A DNA stretch of 64,000 nt from Nitrospirota bacterium (lineage in GTDB: Bacteria; Nitrospirota; Thermodesulfovibrionia; Thermodesulfovibrionales; SM23-35), in assembly GCA_040754395.1 (NCBI GenBank), contig JBFMCL010000002.1, positions 124,001 through 188,000 on the forward strand, read 5' to 3'. Numbering within the stretch: position 1 is the first letter of the stretch; every line of letters starts with the position of its first letter. The position numbers and the translations under genes were made by a program. Below, piece after piece: positions 9,404-18,860 of the stretch. A model generated the notes under the pieces. The model saw only the letters and a list, made by a program, of their open reading frames with translations, was not told the origin of the DNA and did not search any database.

Positions 9404-10803
9404 TATTCCAGTTCCCCCACTATTTTCTTGAACTGCCTGCCTCTGTCCTCAAAATCTGCGAACATGTCAAAGCTCGCACATGCGGGCGAAAGGAGAACGA
9501 CATCGCCATCTGCCGCACAATCCTTCGCCTTCATCACTGCATCTCGCAAATCTCCCGCCCTGATCGTGCGGGCAGCTTCACCGACGGCCTTCTGTATCTT
9601 TTCGCTCGCCTCTCCTATCAATATGACAGCCTTCACTCTTTCTCTTATCAGCTGCTTCAACAGGGAAAAATCTCCTGACTTGTCCCTCCCTCCTGCAATC
9701 AGGATTACCGGCTCTGTAAAGCTTTCGAGCGATTTTATCACCGCTCCGACATTCGTCCCCTTGGAGTCATTGAAGTATGTCACGCCCTTCAGACTTCTCA
9801 CCGGTTCAAGCCTGTGCTCAAGGCCGGGGAATTCCCTCAGAGATGCAGTGACCGCCCCGTCACTGCATCCTGCAAGGAGCGCCATGGCAGAGGCAGCCAT
9901 GGCGTTCTCCAGGTTATGTACACCTTTAATCCGTATCTCATCCGCGTGTATCAGGGGAAAGGGGCAAGGCGAAAGAGGCAAGGCAGGGAGATTGGCATAC
10001 ACAACACCCTCCTCTGCATAGATGCCCTCGACCTTTTCTTTCCGGCTGAAATGCACAATTGCCGGGTGTCTTCCGTTGCCCCGCACTTTTTGCCTTACAA
10101 CCTGCATCGTTTGGGGGTCATCATGATTTACCACGAGGAAATCACCGGTGTCCTGGTTTTCGAATATCCTTGCCTTTGCATCGGCATATTCTTCGAGTGA
10201 ATGATATCTGTCAAGATGGTCAGGGGTAATGTTGACAATCACTGCGCCCCTTGGTTTGAAGTCTTGTATGGATTCCAGCTGAAAGCTGGACACCTCCGCA
10301 ACGATGAAATCCGCATCCGGATTTCCGGTTCCCTCTCTCTGTTTTAAGAATTCCTCAGTCAGGGCATTGCCAATATTTCCTCCGAGAACAGCCCTGAACC
10401 CGCCCTTCCTCATCATGAAGTCGAGCAGCGCTGTTGTCGTTGACTTGCCGTTAGTGCCGGTCACCGACAAAAAGGGAGTCTTGTTTCCTGCAAGCTGATA
10501 TGCGAGTTCAAGTTCCCCGATGACCGGTACCCCTTCTGCCCTCGCCCTGGCAATAGGGGGAATGTCAAGCGGAACTCCCGGGCTTACCACCAGCATGTCC
10601 GCATTCACAAAGACATTTTCAGGGTGGGCTCCCAGGACAGGTCTCACTGAAGCGCTGAGCTGCCTGACATAATGCTCCAGTTCTTCGCCTCTTCTGATAT
10701 CTGTCACCGTCACCCGTGCCCCGAGTGCGGCAAGCAGGTTTGCAGCGCCTGCCCCGCTTCTCGCAAGCCCGACAACAGTCACGTTCTTACCCTTCACGTC
10801 CAT
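9403..10803 (-). CDS. murD: UDP-N-acetylmuramoylalanine--D-glutamate ligase (MurD)
   Basis: MurD adds D-glutamate to UDP-MurNAc-L-Ala. The N-terminal domain begins MDVKGKNVTVVGLARSGAGA, the Rossmann-like UDP site. The ligase P-loop is VTGTNGKSTTTAL (near residue 115), then EVSSFQLE and NITPDHLDRY, and the C-terminal domain has NDSKGTN and ILIAGGRDKSGDF. Length is 466 residues, normal. The first 17 bases overlap the end of the D,D-carboxypeptidase gene, so translation of the two is probably coupled. Confidence 0.97.
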   Translation of the reverse strand: MDVKGKNVTVVGLARSGAGAANLLAALGARVTVTDIRRGEELEHYVRQLSASVRPVLGAHPENVFVNADMLVVSPGVPLDIPPIARARAEGVPVIGELELAYQLAGNKTPFLSVTGTNGKSTTTALLDFMMRKGGFRAVLGGNIGNALTEEFLKQREGTGNPDADFIVAEVSSFQLESIQDFKPRGAVIVNITPDHLDRYHSLEEYADAKARIFENQDTGDFLVVNHDDPQTMQVVRQKVRGNGRHPAIVHFSRKEKVEGIYAEEGVVYANLPALPLSPCPFPLIHADEIRIKGVHNLENAMAASAMALLAGCSDGAVTASLREFPGLEHRLEPVRSLKGVTYFNDSKGTNVGAVIKSLESFTEPVILIAGGRDKSGDFSLLKQLIRERVKAVILIGEASEKIQKAVGEAARTIRAGDLRDAVMKAKDCAADGDVVLLSPACASFDMFADFEDRGRQFKKIVGELE

Positions 10804-11905
10804 CGATTTTATTTTTCTCCGCTATCCGCCAATTCTTCTTCCCGCCTTTATGTTTTGCAATCGCACGTTTCTTGTTTTTGTTATTCTTTACAATCGCCTT
10901 TGTTGTCTTGTTCTTCAATCCTTTTTTTACCAGCTTCGTTTCACCCTTTGACTTCTTTTTCTTCTTTATTTTCGACCTTTTTTTCACTTCGGGCTTTTTT
11001 ACTTCCTGCTCACTGTAAACCGCTTTGGTAAAGTAGATGGTCGGCTTCTCATCGTTGCTGATTACTTCAAATCCTCTGTTGATCAGCGTTTCTGACTCCC
11101 TCCAGAGGTCGCTCCTGCTCGGGCTTCCGAGCAATGCGACAATGATGGTATCGTTCTGCCGTTCAGCAGCGCATACAAAACAATGACGCGCCTTGCGGGT
11201 ATATCCAGTTTTGCCGCCCACCAGGTCCTCATCCGACCACAGAAGCCTGTTGGTGTTTCTCAGATATATCGAATCTCCTCCCCTTGTAGAAATTTCCGTT
11301 GCACGGGTGCCGATAATCTCTTTCAGCTTCTGATATCTCAGCGCATACTCCATAATCTTTGACAGATCGGACGCAGTTGTATACTGCCCTTTCCCCGGCA
11401 GTCCGCTTGCATTAATAAATTTTGTATCAGTCGCACCGATTGACAGAGCCTTCTGGTTCATCAGCTCAACAAATTTCGGCTCTGAGCCCGCAACCGCCTC
11501 TGCGAGTGCAACAGCTGCATCATTTGCAGATCCAAGAAGCGCCGCAAACAGGAGTTTTTCTATGGTCAGCCGGTCACCCGCCCTGAACCCTGCCTTATGC
11601 GGAGATACGCGGGAGGCGTTCCTGCTTATGGTCGTAATATTGTAGAGGTCAGCATTCTCGATAACAACTATCGCCGTCATCAGCTTGGTTGTGCTTGCGG
11701 GAGGACACCTGAGATCAGGATTTTTTGCATACAGGAGTCTCCCGGTTGATGCGTCCATGACAACCGCAGCCCTTGAATGAATGCCGGCAGCAAGACAAAA
11801 CGCAGGGAGCATACAGCAGGCAATTACCAGGAAGCAAGCCCACAGCTTTTTATATCCCGGACAGATGGTCTGCATACTGTGTGCTGATTGACGCTTAGTA
11901 GTCAT
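10787..11905 (-). CDS. D-alanyl-D-alanine carboxypeptidase (S11 family) with lysine-rich tail
   Basis: This is a penicillin-binding D,D-carboxypeptidase that trims the terminal D-alanine of peptidoglycan stem peptides in the periplasm (DacA/DacF type). A signal peptide lies at about residues 18-40. The catalytic motifs are intact: SxxK as STTKL (near residue 72), SxN as SAN (near 129) and KTG as GGKTGYT (near 233). After residue ~290 comes a tail of about 75 residues rich in lysine (for example KKRSKIKKKKKSKGE) instead of the usual amphipathic anchor helix. It lies 3 bases after mraY and overlaps murD by 17 bases, so it belongs to the operon, although this is not its usual place. The tail may bind anionic wall polymers or membrane; this is inference. 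Confidence 0.93.
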   Translation of the reverse strand: MTTKRQSAHSMQTICPGYKKLWACFLVIACCMLPAFCLAAGIHSRAAVVMDASTGRLLYAKNPDLRCPPASTTKLMTAIVVIENADLYNITTISRNASRVSPHKAGFRAGDRLTIEKLLFAALLGSANDAAVALAEAVAGSEPKFVELMNQKALSIGATDTKFINASGLPGKGQYTTASDLSKIMEYALRYQKLKEIIGTRATEISTRGGDSIYLRNTNRLLWSDEDLVGGKTGYTRKARHCFVCAAERQNDTIIVALLGSPSRSDLWRESETLINRGFEVISNDEKPTIYFTKAVYSEQEVKKPEVKKRSKIKKKKKSKGETKLVKKGLKNKTTKAIVKNNKNKKRAIAKHKGGKKNWRIAEKNKIDGREG

Positions 11906-11908
11906 ACG

Positions 11909-12991
11909 TCACCTCACTTTCAACGTTGCCAGGCTTAACAGCGCAAGCATTATCCCGATTATCCAGAATCTGATGATCACCTTGGGCTCTGACCATCCCT
12001 TGAGTTCGAAGTGATGATGAACAGGTGCCATTTTGAATATCCTCTTCCCTGTGAGCTTGAAGGATGCCACCTGGAGCATCACGGAAACAGTCTCTATCAC
12101 AAAAATACCTCCTACCACCGCCAGCACTATCTCGTGTTTCGTCATCACGGCAAGGGTTCCCAGGGCGCCTCCGAGACCGAGCGACCCCACATCGCCCATG
12201 AAGACCTCTGCGGGATAGGAGTTATACCAGAGAAAGCCGAGCGCAGCACCGAACATGGCGCCGCAAAAAACCGTCAGTTCACCCGTACCCGGAAGATAGA
12301 GAACCTGAAGGTACTGTGCCAGCCCTTTATGACCGGAAAGATACACGAGCACGGCGTTGGCAAGTGCAGCAACCGCAACCAGTCCGATCGCAAGCCCGTC
12401 TATGCCATCCGTGAGATTGACCGCATTGGACGAGCCGACGATCACCATGACCGAAAACGGTATATACATCCATCCGAGATCAATGAGCCATTTTTTGAAA
12501 AACGGGATACTCAGGACATCCGCATATGGGTCCTTCGGATTCATATAAAGAAAAATTCCGATCATCAGGGCCAGAAGTATCTGCAACCCGAACTTCTGAT
12601 ATGCCCTGAGGCCCGTGTGGTTTCTCCTGTACACCTTGAGATAGTCGTCAAGAAAACCGATTCCCCCAAACCCGACGAGCGAAACGATCAGCGTCCATAT
12701 GTAGATGTTCTTCAGGTCCCCCCACATTAGCAGCGCAATGAGCATGCAGAGGATTATGAGGATCCCTCCCATGGTGGGTGTCCCTGACTTGCCCAGATGC
12801 GCCTTTGGACCGTCATCCCGTATCTGCTGCGTAAGACTCAGTTTTCTCAGTTGCCTGAAGATCCATGGACCGAGTATCAGGGAGAACACCATGGCCGTAA
12901 GCACCGCAAGGAACGTTCTGAACGTGATATACCTGAATACATTCAGTGGAGAAAACCATTCGTGCAGGCTGTAGAACAGGTTGTAGAGCAT
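11909..12991 (-). CDS. mraY: phospho-N-acetylmuramoyl-pentapeptide transferase (MraY)
   Basis: MraY moves phospho-MurNAc-pentapeptide from UDP to undecaprenyl phosphate, making lipid I in the membrane. The 360-residue protein has about ten hydrophobic helices. The family signatures are present: DDGPKAHLGKSGTPTMGG (near residues 59-76), FLDDYLK with the paired aspartates (near 114), NAVNLTDGIDGLA (near 189) and the histidine-rich loop MAPVHHHFELKGW (near 320). The start ATG overlaps the murF stop by one base (TAATG). Confidence 0.98.
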   Translation of the reverse strand: MLYNLFYSLHEWFSPLNVFRYITFRTFLAVLTAMVFSLILGPWIFRQLRKLSLTQQIRDDGPKAHLGKSGTPTMGGILIILCMLIALLMWGDLKNIYIWTLIVSLVGFGGIGFLDDYLKVYRRNHTGLRAYQKFGLQILLALMIGIFLYMNPKDPYADVLSIPFFKKWLIDLGWMYIPFSVMVIVGSSNAVNLTDGIDGLAIGLVAVAALANAVLVYLSGHKGLAQYLQVLYLPGTGELTVFCGAMFGAALGFLWYNSYPAEVFMGDVGSLGLGGALGTLAVMTKHEIVLAVVGGIFVIETVSVMLQVASFKLTGKRIFKMAPVHHHFELKGWSEPKVIIRFWIIGIMLALLSLATLKVR

Positions 12992-14358
12992 TATTCCTCC
13001 AGAACCTTTTCCATTCGCATTCCTCTTGACCCTTTTATCAAAACCGTGTCACCGTTCCTCCGGATGTCTCCCAGCACCTTCGCTGCCTCTGCGGAGGTCT
13101 GCAGCCTGTGCACTTCACCCCGGAATTCCGATGCAGCCAGGGACATGCATGGGCCAACGGCGACAAAGATATCTATGCGGAGATCCGACATCAGTCTGCC
13201 AAGCTTTCTGTGGGCTTCTTCTTCGTATGTCCCCAATTCCAGCATGTCCCCAAGCACAGCAATAACCCTGCCCTGCCTGTTTCTCACGAGCTCTTTTACC
13301 GCCTCTTCCATCGAGGCAGGATTCGCGTTGTAGACATCGCTGATAACCTTTATCCCTTCAACCTCTCTGACTTCAAGCCTCATCGGAACACCGGTAAAAG
13401 ATTCGATCGCTTCCTTTATTGACTCCGGGGCGATATCGAAGAGGAACCCGACTGCGGCAGCAGCGAGCAGGTTGGAGATATTGAACATCCCTGATATCTG
13501 CGGGGAAATCTCCATGGTTCGCCCCTGCGCATGCATGACAAACCGCGATCCCCTCTCCTTCAGTTCGATGTCAGAGGCATAAATGTCTGAGGGGTTTTTT
13601 ATCCCGTACCTGATAAGTTTCCCCTGAAATCCGGACTGTTTCAGACCTTCCATCAGAAAATCATCGTCCGCATTCACCACGGCAAGACTGACGGACTCAA
13701 GCAGTTCAAGCTTTGTTTTCCTGACTGTTGCAATGTCTCCGAAGCCCTCGAGATGGGCATGGCTGATATTCGTGATCACACCATAGTCAGGAACCGCGAT
13801 CCCGCACAATTGCCGTATTTCACCGGGACCGCTTGCTCCCATCTCGAGCACGATAACCTCATCTGCACCGGATATTCTTGTCAGGCTGAGCGGCAGCCCG
13901 ATATGATTATTGAGATTTCCCGCGTTCTTGAGCACCCTGTAACGGGTGCCCAGAATCGAAGAAATGAGTTCTTTTGTAGTCGTCTTGCCATTGGAGCCTG
14001 TTATGGCAACAGCCGGGATATTCCGCGCACACCGCATGCGGCGACCGACATCCTGGAGTGCCTTCAAAGTATCACCGACAAAGATAATGGTCTTATCCCT
14101 GAAGACTGTATCAGGGGGACGGCTGACAATGGCGCCGCTGCCGTTTCCTAATGCCTCGGGCAGAAAATCATGGCCGTCGAACCTGTCTCCCTTCAATGCG
14201 ATAAACAGTTCTCCGTGTTGTATCTTTCTTGAATCTATCGACACCCCTGTGAACGAGTCGGTTCCGGGGGAAATCAGTCTTCCCCCTGTTGCTTCAACAA
14301 TCTCTGTAACGCTGAGTGCCATCATATTTTTTCTGTCATCACAGGTAATGGTATTCAT
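12991..14358 (-). CDS. murF: UDP-MurNAc-tripeptide--D-Ala-D-Ala ligase (MurF)
   Basis: MurF attaches the D-Ala-D-Ala dipeptide to the UDP-MurNAc-tripeptide, finishing the cytoplasmic precursor. The N-terminal domain reads FTGVSIDSRKIQHGELFIALKG, then the P-loop ITGSNGKTTTKE (near residue 119), NNHIGLPLSL, EMGASGPGEI and NISHAHLEGF. The C-terminal domain has DVYNANPASM and VLGDMLELG. The ATG at 14358 overlaps the murE stop as ATGA; a second candidate (MMALSV, residue 12) lacks a better ribosome site. The protein has 455 residues. Confidence 0.97.
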   Translation of the reverse strand: MNTITCDDRKNMMALSVTEIVEATGGRLISPGTDSFTGVSIDSRKIQHGELFIALKGDRFDGHDFLPEALGNGSGAIVSRPPDTVFRDKTIIFVGDTLKALQDVGRRMRCARNIPAVAITGSNGKTTTKELISSILGTRYRVLKNAGNLNNHIGLPLSLTRISGADEVIVLEMGASGPGEIRQLCGIAVPDYGVITNISHAHLEGFGDIATVRKTKLELLESVSLAVVNADDDFLMEGLKQSGFQGKLIRYGIKNPSDIYASDIELKERGSRFVMHAQGRTMEISPQISGMFNISNLLAAAAVGFLFDIAPESIKEAIESFTGVPMRLEVREVEGIKVISDVYNANPASMEEAVKELVRNRQGRVIAVLGDMLELGTYEEEAHRKLGRLMSDLRIDIFVAVGPCMSLAASEFRGEVHRLQTSAEAAKVLGDIRRNGDTVLIKGSRGMRMEKVLEE

Positions 14359-15899
14359 TGTGCATGACGGATTTTCAGTTTATTCATGATTCCCTCTTTC
14401 AGCACTTCCCTGTCGCTGAAAGGGAATCTGATGCCCTTGATCTCCTGGTAATCCTCATGCCCCTTGCCCGCAACAAGGACAACATCTCCTTCGCCGGCCA
14501 TATCCACCGCCTTCTGTATTGCCTTTTTCCTGTCAGGTTCTCTCAGATAGTTCTTCCCGGCAATCCCGCCTTCGATATCTCTGATGATGTCGAGCGGGTC
14601 TTCAGTCCGGGGATTGTCAGAGGTTACAATCACGAAATCGCTGAGCCGTGCTGCCAACTCCCCCATCGCCGGCCTCTTTCCGCGGTACCTGTCTCCTCCG
14701 CATCCGAATACAGTGATAATACGCGGTGAACCGGCGCCACCCTGATGCCCTTCCCTGCCAGTGAGCGCTCCGTGATGCGCGAGCATTTCCCTCGCTGTGG
14801 ATATCAGCCTCTGAAGGGCGTCTTCTGTATGTGCGTAATCGACAAAGCAATAAAACGCCTGGCCGTAATCAATTCTTTCAAACCTCCCGGTTACTGTACC
14901 TGCCTTTGCCACACCATCAATAATCGCTTCCGGAGGAACACCGAGGGAAACTGCTGCCCCGGCGGCAGACAGAATGTTGTACACATTGGGCATTCCCATC
15001 AAGGAGGACGCAATATCATAGGCATGCCCCCTGAATAACAGGGTAAATGCCAGTCCGCTGAACGAATTCCGGATATTGCGGACAGTGATATCCGCTTCTT
15101 CATTCACCCCGTATGTCAATATATGCCGGTCCCTGTCCGTCGCGCGCAGCCGTGACAGCAGTCTTTTCCCGTACTGATCATCGAAATTCACGACAGATGT
15201 GCCTTCTTCATCCAGGAGTTCAAGAAATAACCTCTCTTTTGCCCTGAAATACTCATCCATGGTGTGGTGATAGTCAAGGTGGTCCCTGGTGAGGTTGGTG
15301 AAGACGGCAGCATCGAAATTCACATAATCTGTCCTGTGCTGTGCGAGGGCATGGGAAGACACTTCTGAAATAACATGTGAACATCCTGCGCGCAGCATCT
15401 CCCGCAGGAGTCCATGGAACTCAAGAGACTCAGGCGTTGTATGGAGCGCAGGGCATACAGTGTCTCTGATCATGTGCCTGATGGTCCCGATCAGCCCGAC
15501 TGCTTTGCCCCAGGACTCAAGCACGGATTTCAGGATGTAGGTAGTTGTTGTCTTGCCGTTTGTCCCTGTTATCCCCGTGAGGGTCAGGCTTTCTGACGGC
15601 CTTTCATAGAAATTGTTCGCCATGCATGCTATCGCTTTTCTGCTGTCTTTTACGAGGAGGCACGTTCCCCCGGCATGCATTTCCTTCTCCGTCACAATCA
15701 CCGCAGCGCCTCTCCTGATCGCATCCCCGACAAAATCATGCCCGTCAAATTTTTCCCCTTTCATTGCGACGAAAAGATACCTCTGCTTCACATTCCGTGA
15801 GTCATACGCCATTCCCTGTATGTCTGTGTCCAGATCCATGTCCGCGTCTGATGGGGCATCTTCATAACTGCATCCTGTCAGGATTTCTCTCAGCATCAT
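14355..15899 (-). CDS. murE: UDP-MurNAc-L-Ala-D-Glu--meso-diaminopimelate ligase (MurE)
   Basis: MurE adds the third stem-peptide residue. The P-loop is GITGTNGKTTTTY (near residue 115), followed by EVSSHALAQHRT and TNLTRDHLDYHHTM. The C-terminal domain carries the substrate motif TSDNPRTEDP (near residue 425). The DNPR form is the established signature for meso-diaminopimelate, so the wall is probably of the Gram-negative DAP type. Length is 514 residues. The start overlaps the ftsI stop (ATGATG). A short insert near residues 370-385 (LTGREGHQGGAGS) looks lineage-specific. Confidence 0.97.
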   Translation of the reverse strand: MMLREILTGCSYEDAPSDADMDLDTDIQGMAYDSRNVKQRYLFVAMKGEKFDGHDFVGDAIRRGAAVIVTEKEMHAGGTCLLVKDSRKAIACMANNFYERPSESLTLTGITGTNGKTTTTYILKSVLESWGKAVGLIGTIRHMIRDTVCPALHTTPESLEFHGLLREMLRAGCSHVISEVSSHALAQHRTDYVNFDAAVFTNLTRDHLDYHHTMDEYFRAKERLFLELLDEEGTSVVNFDDQYGKRLLSRLRATDRDRHILTYGVNEEADITVRNIRNSFSGLAFTLLFRGHAYDIASSLMGMPNVYNILSAAGAAVSLGVPPEAIIDGVAKAGTVTGRFERIDYGQAFYCFVDYAHTEDALQRLISTAREMLAHHGALTGREGHQGGAGSPRIITVFGCGGDRYRGKRPAMGELAARLSDFVIVTSDNPRTEDPLDIIRDIEGGIAGKNYLREPDRKKAIQKAVDMAGEGDVVLVAGKGHEDYQEIKGIRFPFSDREVLKEGIMNKLKIRHAQ

Positions 15900-17602
15900 C
15901 GCAACACTACCAGGGAACTCTGCTGGTATGTGTCTTCTCTTGGCACATTCAGGTAGGATAGCGCCTGATTCGCGATTTCCCTGAACACAGGAGCGGCCAC
16001 AACTCCCCCGTATATCTGTTTTTTCGGCTCATACACCACAACGATCATTGCAAGCCTCGGGGTATCAGCCGGCACAAAGCCGACAAAAGAGCTCACATAT
16101 TTTTCCTTTGAATATCTCTTTGTCGCAGGGTTTATCATCTGCGCGGTGCCGGTTTTTCCTGCTACCGGATTCCCGTCTACAGACGCCCCTCTCCCTGTGC
16201 CCCCCTCTTCTGTCACACTTTTCAGAATCTCCCTGAAAATCTCTGCAGTCCTTGCAGAGATTACCCGTTTCATTTCTTTATCCTTGAATTCAGCGATAAC
16301 CCTGCCATCCGGGGACATTATCTCTGATACGATATGCGGCGTTACGAGAAACCCTCCGTTGGCAACCGCAGCATACACCCTCAGCACCTGGAGCGGGGTC
16401 ACCGCAACCTCCTGTCCGATCGAAATGGCACCAAGCGATGTCCCGGACCACCTTTCCGGCGCATATATCCATCCCGAGACCTCTCCCGGAAGATCGATCC
16501 CTGTTTTCTCCCCTATTCCCAGGAGCTTTGCGTATTTATACACCCGCTCCTTTCCAAGTCTCATGCCCAGCATGACAGACCCGACGTTTGATGACTTCTG
16601 AATGACTTCCCTGAACGTCAGGACATTATGCGGGTGCACATCGCGGATCGTCTTCCCTCCGACCTCAATCCCGCCCTTGCTGACATCGAACAGCGTATGA
16701 GGTTTCACCAGTTTTTCCTCGAGAGACCCCAGGCCGACAATGATTTTAAACGTCGAGCCTGGCTCATAACAGTCAGTAATTGCCCTGTTTCTTCTTTCAG
16801 AGGCTCTGGCACTGCCTCCCCTGTTGGGATCGTATGCAGGCCGGTTTGCGAGCGCAAGTATCTCGCCGGAATAGGGGTCCATCATCACCACTGATGCAGC
16901 CGCCGCACTCCAGTGATGCATCGCCTTATCCAGTTCCTTCTCAACAATGCGCTGAAGGGCTTCATCTATGGTCAGGACGATATTGTTTCCTTTTGCCTCA
17001 ATATCAACCCCCGGTGACAGCGTCCTGCCGCTTGCATCCCTTTCGGTCAAGACCTTTCCTCCGGTGGTTTTCAGAAATCTGTCGTATTTCAGTTCAACTC
17101 CTTCAAGGGCCTGATTGTCAATGCCGACAAACCCGAGGATATGGGAGGCAAGTTCCCCCTTCGGATAAAACCTTTTTGCCTCGGTCACAAACCCTATTCC
17201 CTCGATATCGAGCCGCCTTATCTTGTCCGCAGTATCAAGCTCCAGCTTTCTCTCGATCCATGCAAATCTTCCCGCATCCGGAATCTTGGCAAGAACCGCC
17301 CTTGGTTCGCTCGAAATCAGTGAAGAAAGCTTTCTTATCCCTTCCTTGTTGTTATCGATATTCAGTGCTTCAGGATCGCAGTACAGGGATTCAAGTTCAA
17401 GGTTGAGTGCAAGATCTCTTCCCTTGCTGTCAAATATGGCCCCTCTTCTTACCTGGATGTCTTCAACCTTCACATGCTGCTGCTTCGCCCTCTCCGAAAG
17501 GCGCTTGTGGTTGATTATCATAAGGTCAGTCAGACGGAGGGACACAAGGACAAAACTGAAGATGATGGCCGTATTTAATATTATCGCCCTCTTTTTATTC
17601 AA
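15896..17602 (-). CDS. ftsI: septal peptidoglycan transpeptidase FtsI (PBP3)
   Basis: FtsI is the class B penicillin-binding protein that cross-links septal peptidoglycan with FtsW. It has an N-terminal membrane helix (residues 7-27), the non-catalytic domain beginning RRGAIFDSKGRDLALN, and a transpeptidase domain with SxxK as PGSTFKI (near residue 287), SxN as KSSNVG (near 340) and KTG as VAGKTGTAQ (near 490). There is no PASTA repeat at the C-terminus, unlike SpoVD-type proteins. The start is a TTG at 17602 behind an AGGGGTG site. It ends at the murE start. Confidence 0.96.
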   Translation of the reverse strand: MNKKRAIILNTAIIFSFVLVSLRLTDLMIINHKRLSERAKQQHVKVEDIQVRRGAIFDSKGRDLALNLELESLYCDPEALNIDNNKEGIRKLSSLISSEPRAVLAKIPDAGRFAWIERKLELDTADKIRRLDIEGIGFVTEAKRFYPKGELASHILGFVGIDNQALEGVELKYDRFLKTTGGKVLTERDASGRTLSPGVDIEAKGNNIVLTIDEALQRIVEKELDKAMHHWSAAAASVVMMDPYSGEILALANRPAYDPNRGGSARASERRNRAITDCYEPGSTFKIIVGLGSLEEKLVKPHTLFDVSKGGIEVGGKTIRDVHPHNVLTFREVIQKSSNVGSVMLGMRLGKERVYKYAKLLGIGEKTGIDLPGEVSGWIYAPERWSGTSLGAISIGQEVAVTPLQVLRVYAAVANGGFLVTPHIVSEIMSPDGRVIAEFKDKEMKRVISARTAEIFREILKSVTEEGGTGRGASVDGNPVAGKTGTAQMINPATKRYSKEKYVSSFVGFVPADTPRLAMIVVVYEPKKQIYGGVVAAPVFREIANQALSYLNVPREDTYQQSSLVVLR

Positions 17603-17619
17603 CCCCCCACCCCTGTTTT

Positions 17620-17964
17620 TCAGTAATCAGTCAATTGTCTGCTCTCCAGAGACGCCTTGTAAGGTAATTGTCTTTTATGCTTATTCATATGAACCACCTT
17701 CACCCTGTCCGGCAGAATAAATCCCCCGCTGCCGTTACCGGATGTTTCAAGTTTTGCAAAAGACAGAAGGCTCGTCTTTTCAGCAAGCAGCATCTTGCGC
17801 TCCCTCAGGCAGCTCATTTTCTTCTTCTCAAGATCGCCGAGGCTGTATTCCACTTTCAGATAACTTGATCTGAGATATACCACCCCAAACACACACACAA
17901 TCAGAAAGGCGATTGCGACAGGCTTAAGAATGAATGAGAATATATTTATGCCCTTGCTGTACAT
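17620..17964 (-). CDS. ftsL: FtsL-like septum protein
   Basis: This 114-residue protein sits where ftsL normally lies, between rsmH and ftsI, and has the right form: a short cytoplasmic N-terminus, one membrane helix (about residues 11-31) and a periplasmic part that starts with a heptad-like coiled coil (YLKVEYSLGDLEKKKMSCLR). FtsL forms a complex with FtsB and FtsQ that activates FtsW-FtsI. Sequence conservation in this family is very low, so the call rests on position and topology. Its start overlaps the rsmH end by 19 bases. Confidence 0.8.
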   Translation of the reverse strand: MYSKGINIFSFILKPVAIAFLIVCVFGVVYLRSSYLKVEYSLGDLEKKKMSCLRERKMLLAEKTSLLSFAKLETSGNGSGGFILPDRVKVVHMNKHKRQLPYKASLESRQLTDY

Positions 17965-18845
17965 GAAATCCTTTCTGCTGCTCTGAGCTTTGCGCTCCTG
18001 GAAGAAGGATTCGTGCGTATCTCTTCTGCAGAGGGTGTTCTCGGTTTTTTCGTCAGTTTTTTCAGCAGTCCCTTTTTTGCACTCTCTGCGATGAAATTCT
18101 TTACTATCCTGTCTTCAAGAGAATGATATGATATGACACATATTCTTCCGCCCTCTTTCAGCATCTTCAGCCCCGAGTCGAGTCCTTCCCTGAGCTCATC
18201 AAGTTCCCTGTTCACCTCGATTCTCAGCGCCTGGAAGGTTCTGGTCGCCGGATGAACCTTTCTTCTTCCCCCGTACACGCCTTCGACAAGCTCAGACAAC
18301 TCTGCACAGGTGTTGATCGGAGTTCTGCCCCTTCTGCTGACAACCGCCCGTGCGATTTTCCTTGACAGCCTCTCTTCACCAAATATCCGGAATATGCGTT
18401 CCAGCGCATGTTCCGGATATTTATTGATAACGTCCCAGGCTGACAGCGGCTGCCTCTGGTCCATCCGCATGTCAAGATGGCTGTCAGAGAGGAAACTGAA
18501 TCCCCTTTCATGGTTCTTCAGCTGCATCATCGAAACACCGAGATCGAAGAGGATTCCATCGACTTCAGAGATTCCTTCTGCGTGAAGCAGGCTTTCCATT
18601 TCCGAGAAACTCCCCTTTTTCAAAACCGCCCGTTTGTCCGAGAGCCTCTGCCCGGCTGACTTCAGGGCTGCATCGTCCCTGTCAATTCCTATCAGCCTGC
18701 CCCCGGCACCGATCATCTTCAGTATTTCTCCTGCGTGTCCCCCAAGCCCGATCGTTGCATCGACATACACTCCATTCTGCTCCGGGTTCAGCATCTGCAT
18801 GACTTCCCTCTGCATGACCGGCAGATGATGAATTTCTATGGGCAT
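17946..18845 (-). CDS. rsmH: 16S rRNA (cytosine-1402-N4)-methyltransferase RsmH (MraW)
   Basis: RsmH methylates N4 of C1402 in the 16S rRNA P site using S-adenosylmethionine. The 299-residue protein begins with HHLPVMQREVMQML and the SAM loop VDATIGLGGHAGEIL (near residues 28-42). Next are GIDRDDAAL, the FDLGVSMMQLKNHERGFSF motif and the C-terminal ISYHSLEDRIVKNF. The start ATG at 18845 has GGAG directly adjacent, an unusually short spacing, so initiation may depend on coupling with mraZ 15 bases upstream. Confidence 0.97.
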   Translation of the reverse strand: MPIEIHHLPVMQREVMQMLNPEQNGVYVDATIGLGGHAGEILKMIGAGGRLIGIDRDDAALKSAGQRLSDKRAVLKKGSFSEMESLLHAEGISEVDGILFDLGVSMMQLKNHERGFSFLSDSHLDMRMDQRQPLSAWDVINKYPEHALERIFRIFGEERLSRKIARAVVSRRGRTPINTCAELSELVEGVYGGRRKVHPATRTFQALRIEVNRELDELREGLDSGLKMLKEGGRICVISYHSLEDRIVKNFIAESAKKGLLKKLTKKPRTPSAEEIRTNPSSRSAKLRAAERISCTARA

Positions 18846-18860
18846 CTCCTGTATCTTTTT

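Noticed and set aside
2870-10200. Many plus-strand open frames over the dcw genes
   Set aside because: They are antisense to well-conserved genes; GC-rich third positions keep the opposite strand open. None has an own ribosome site with a recognisable product.
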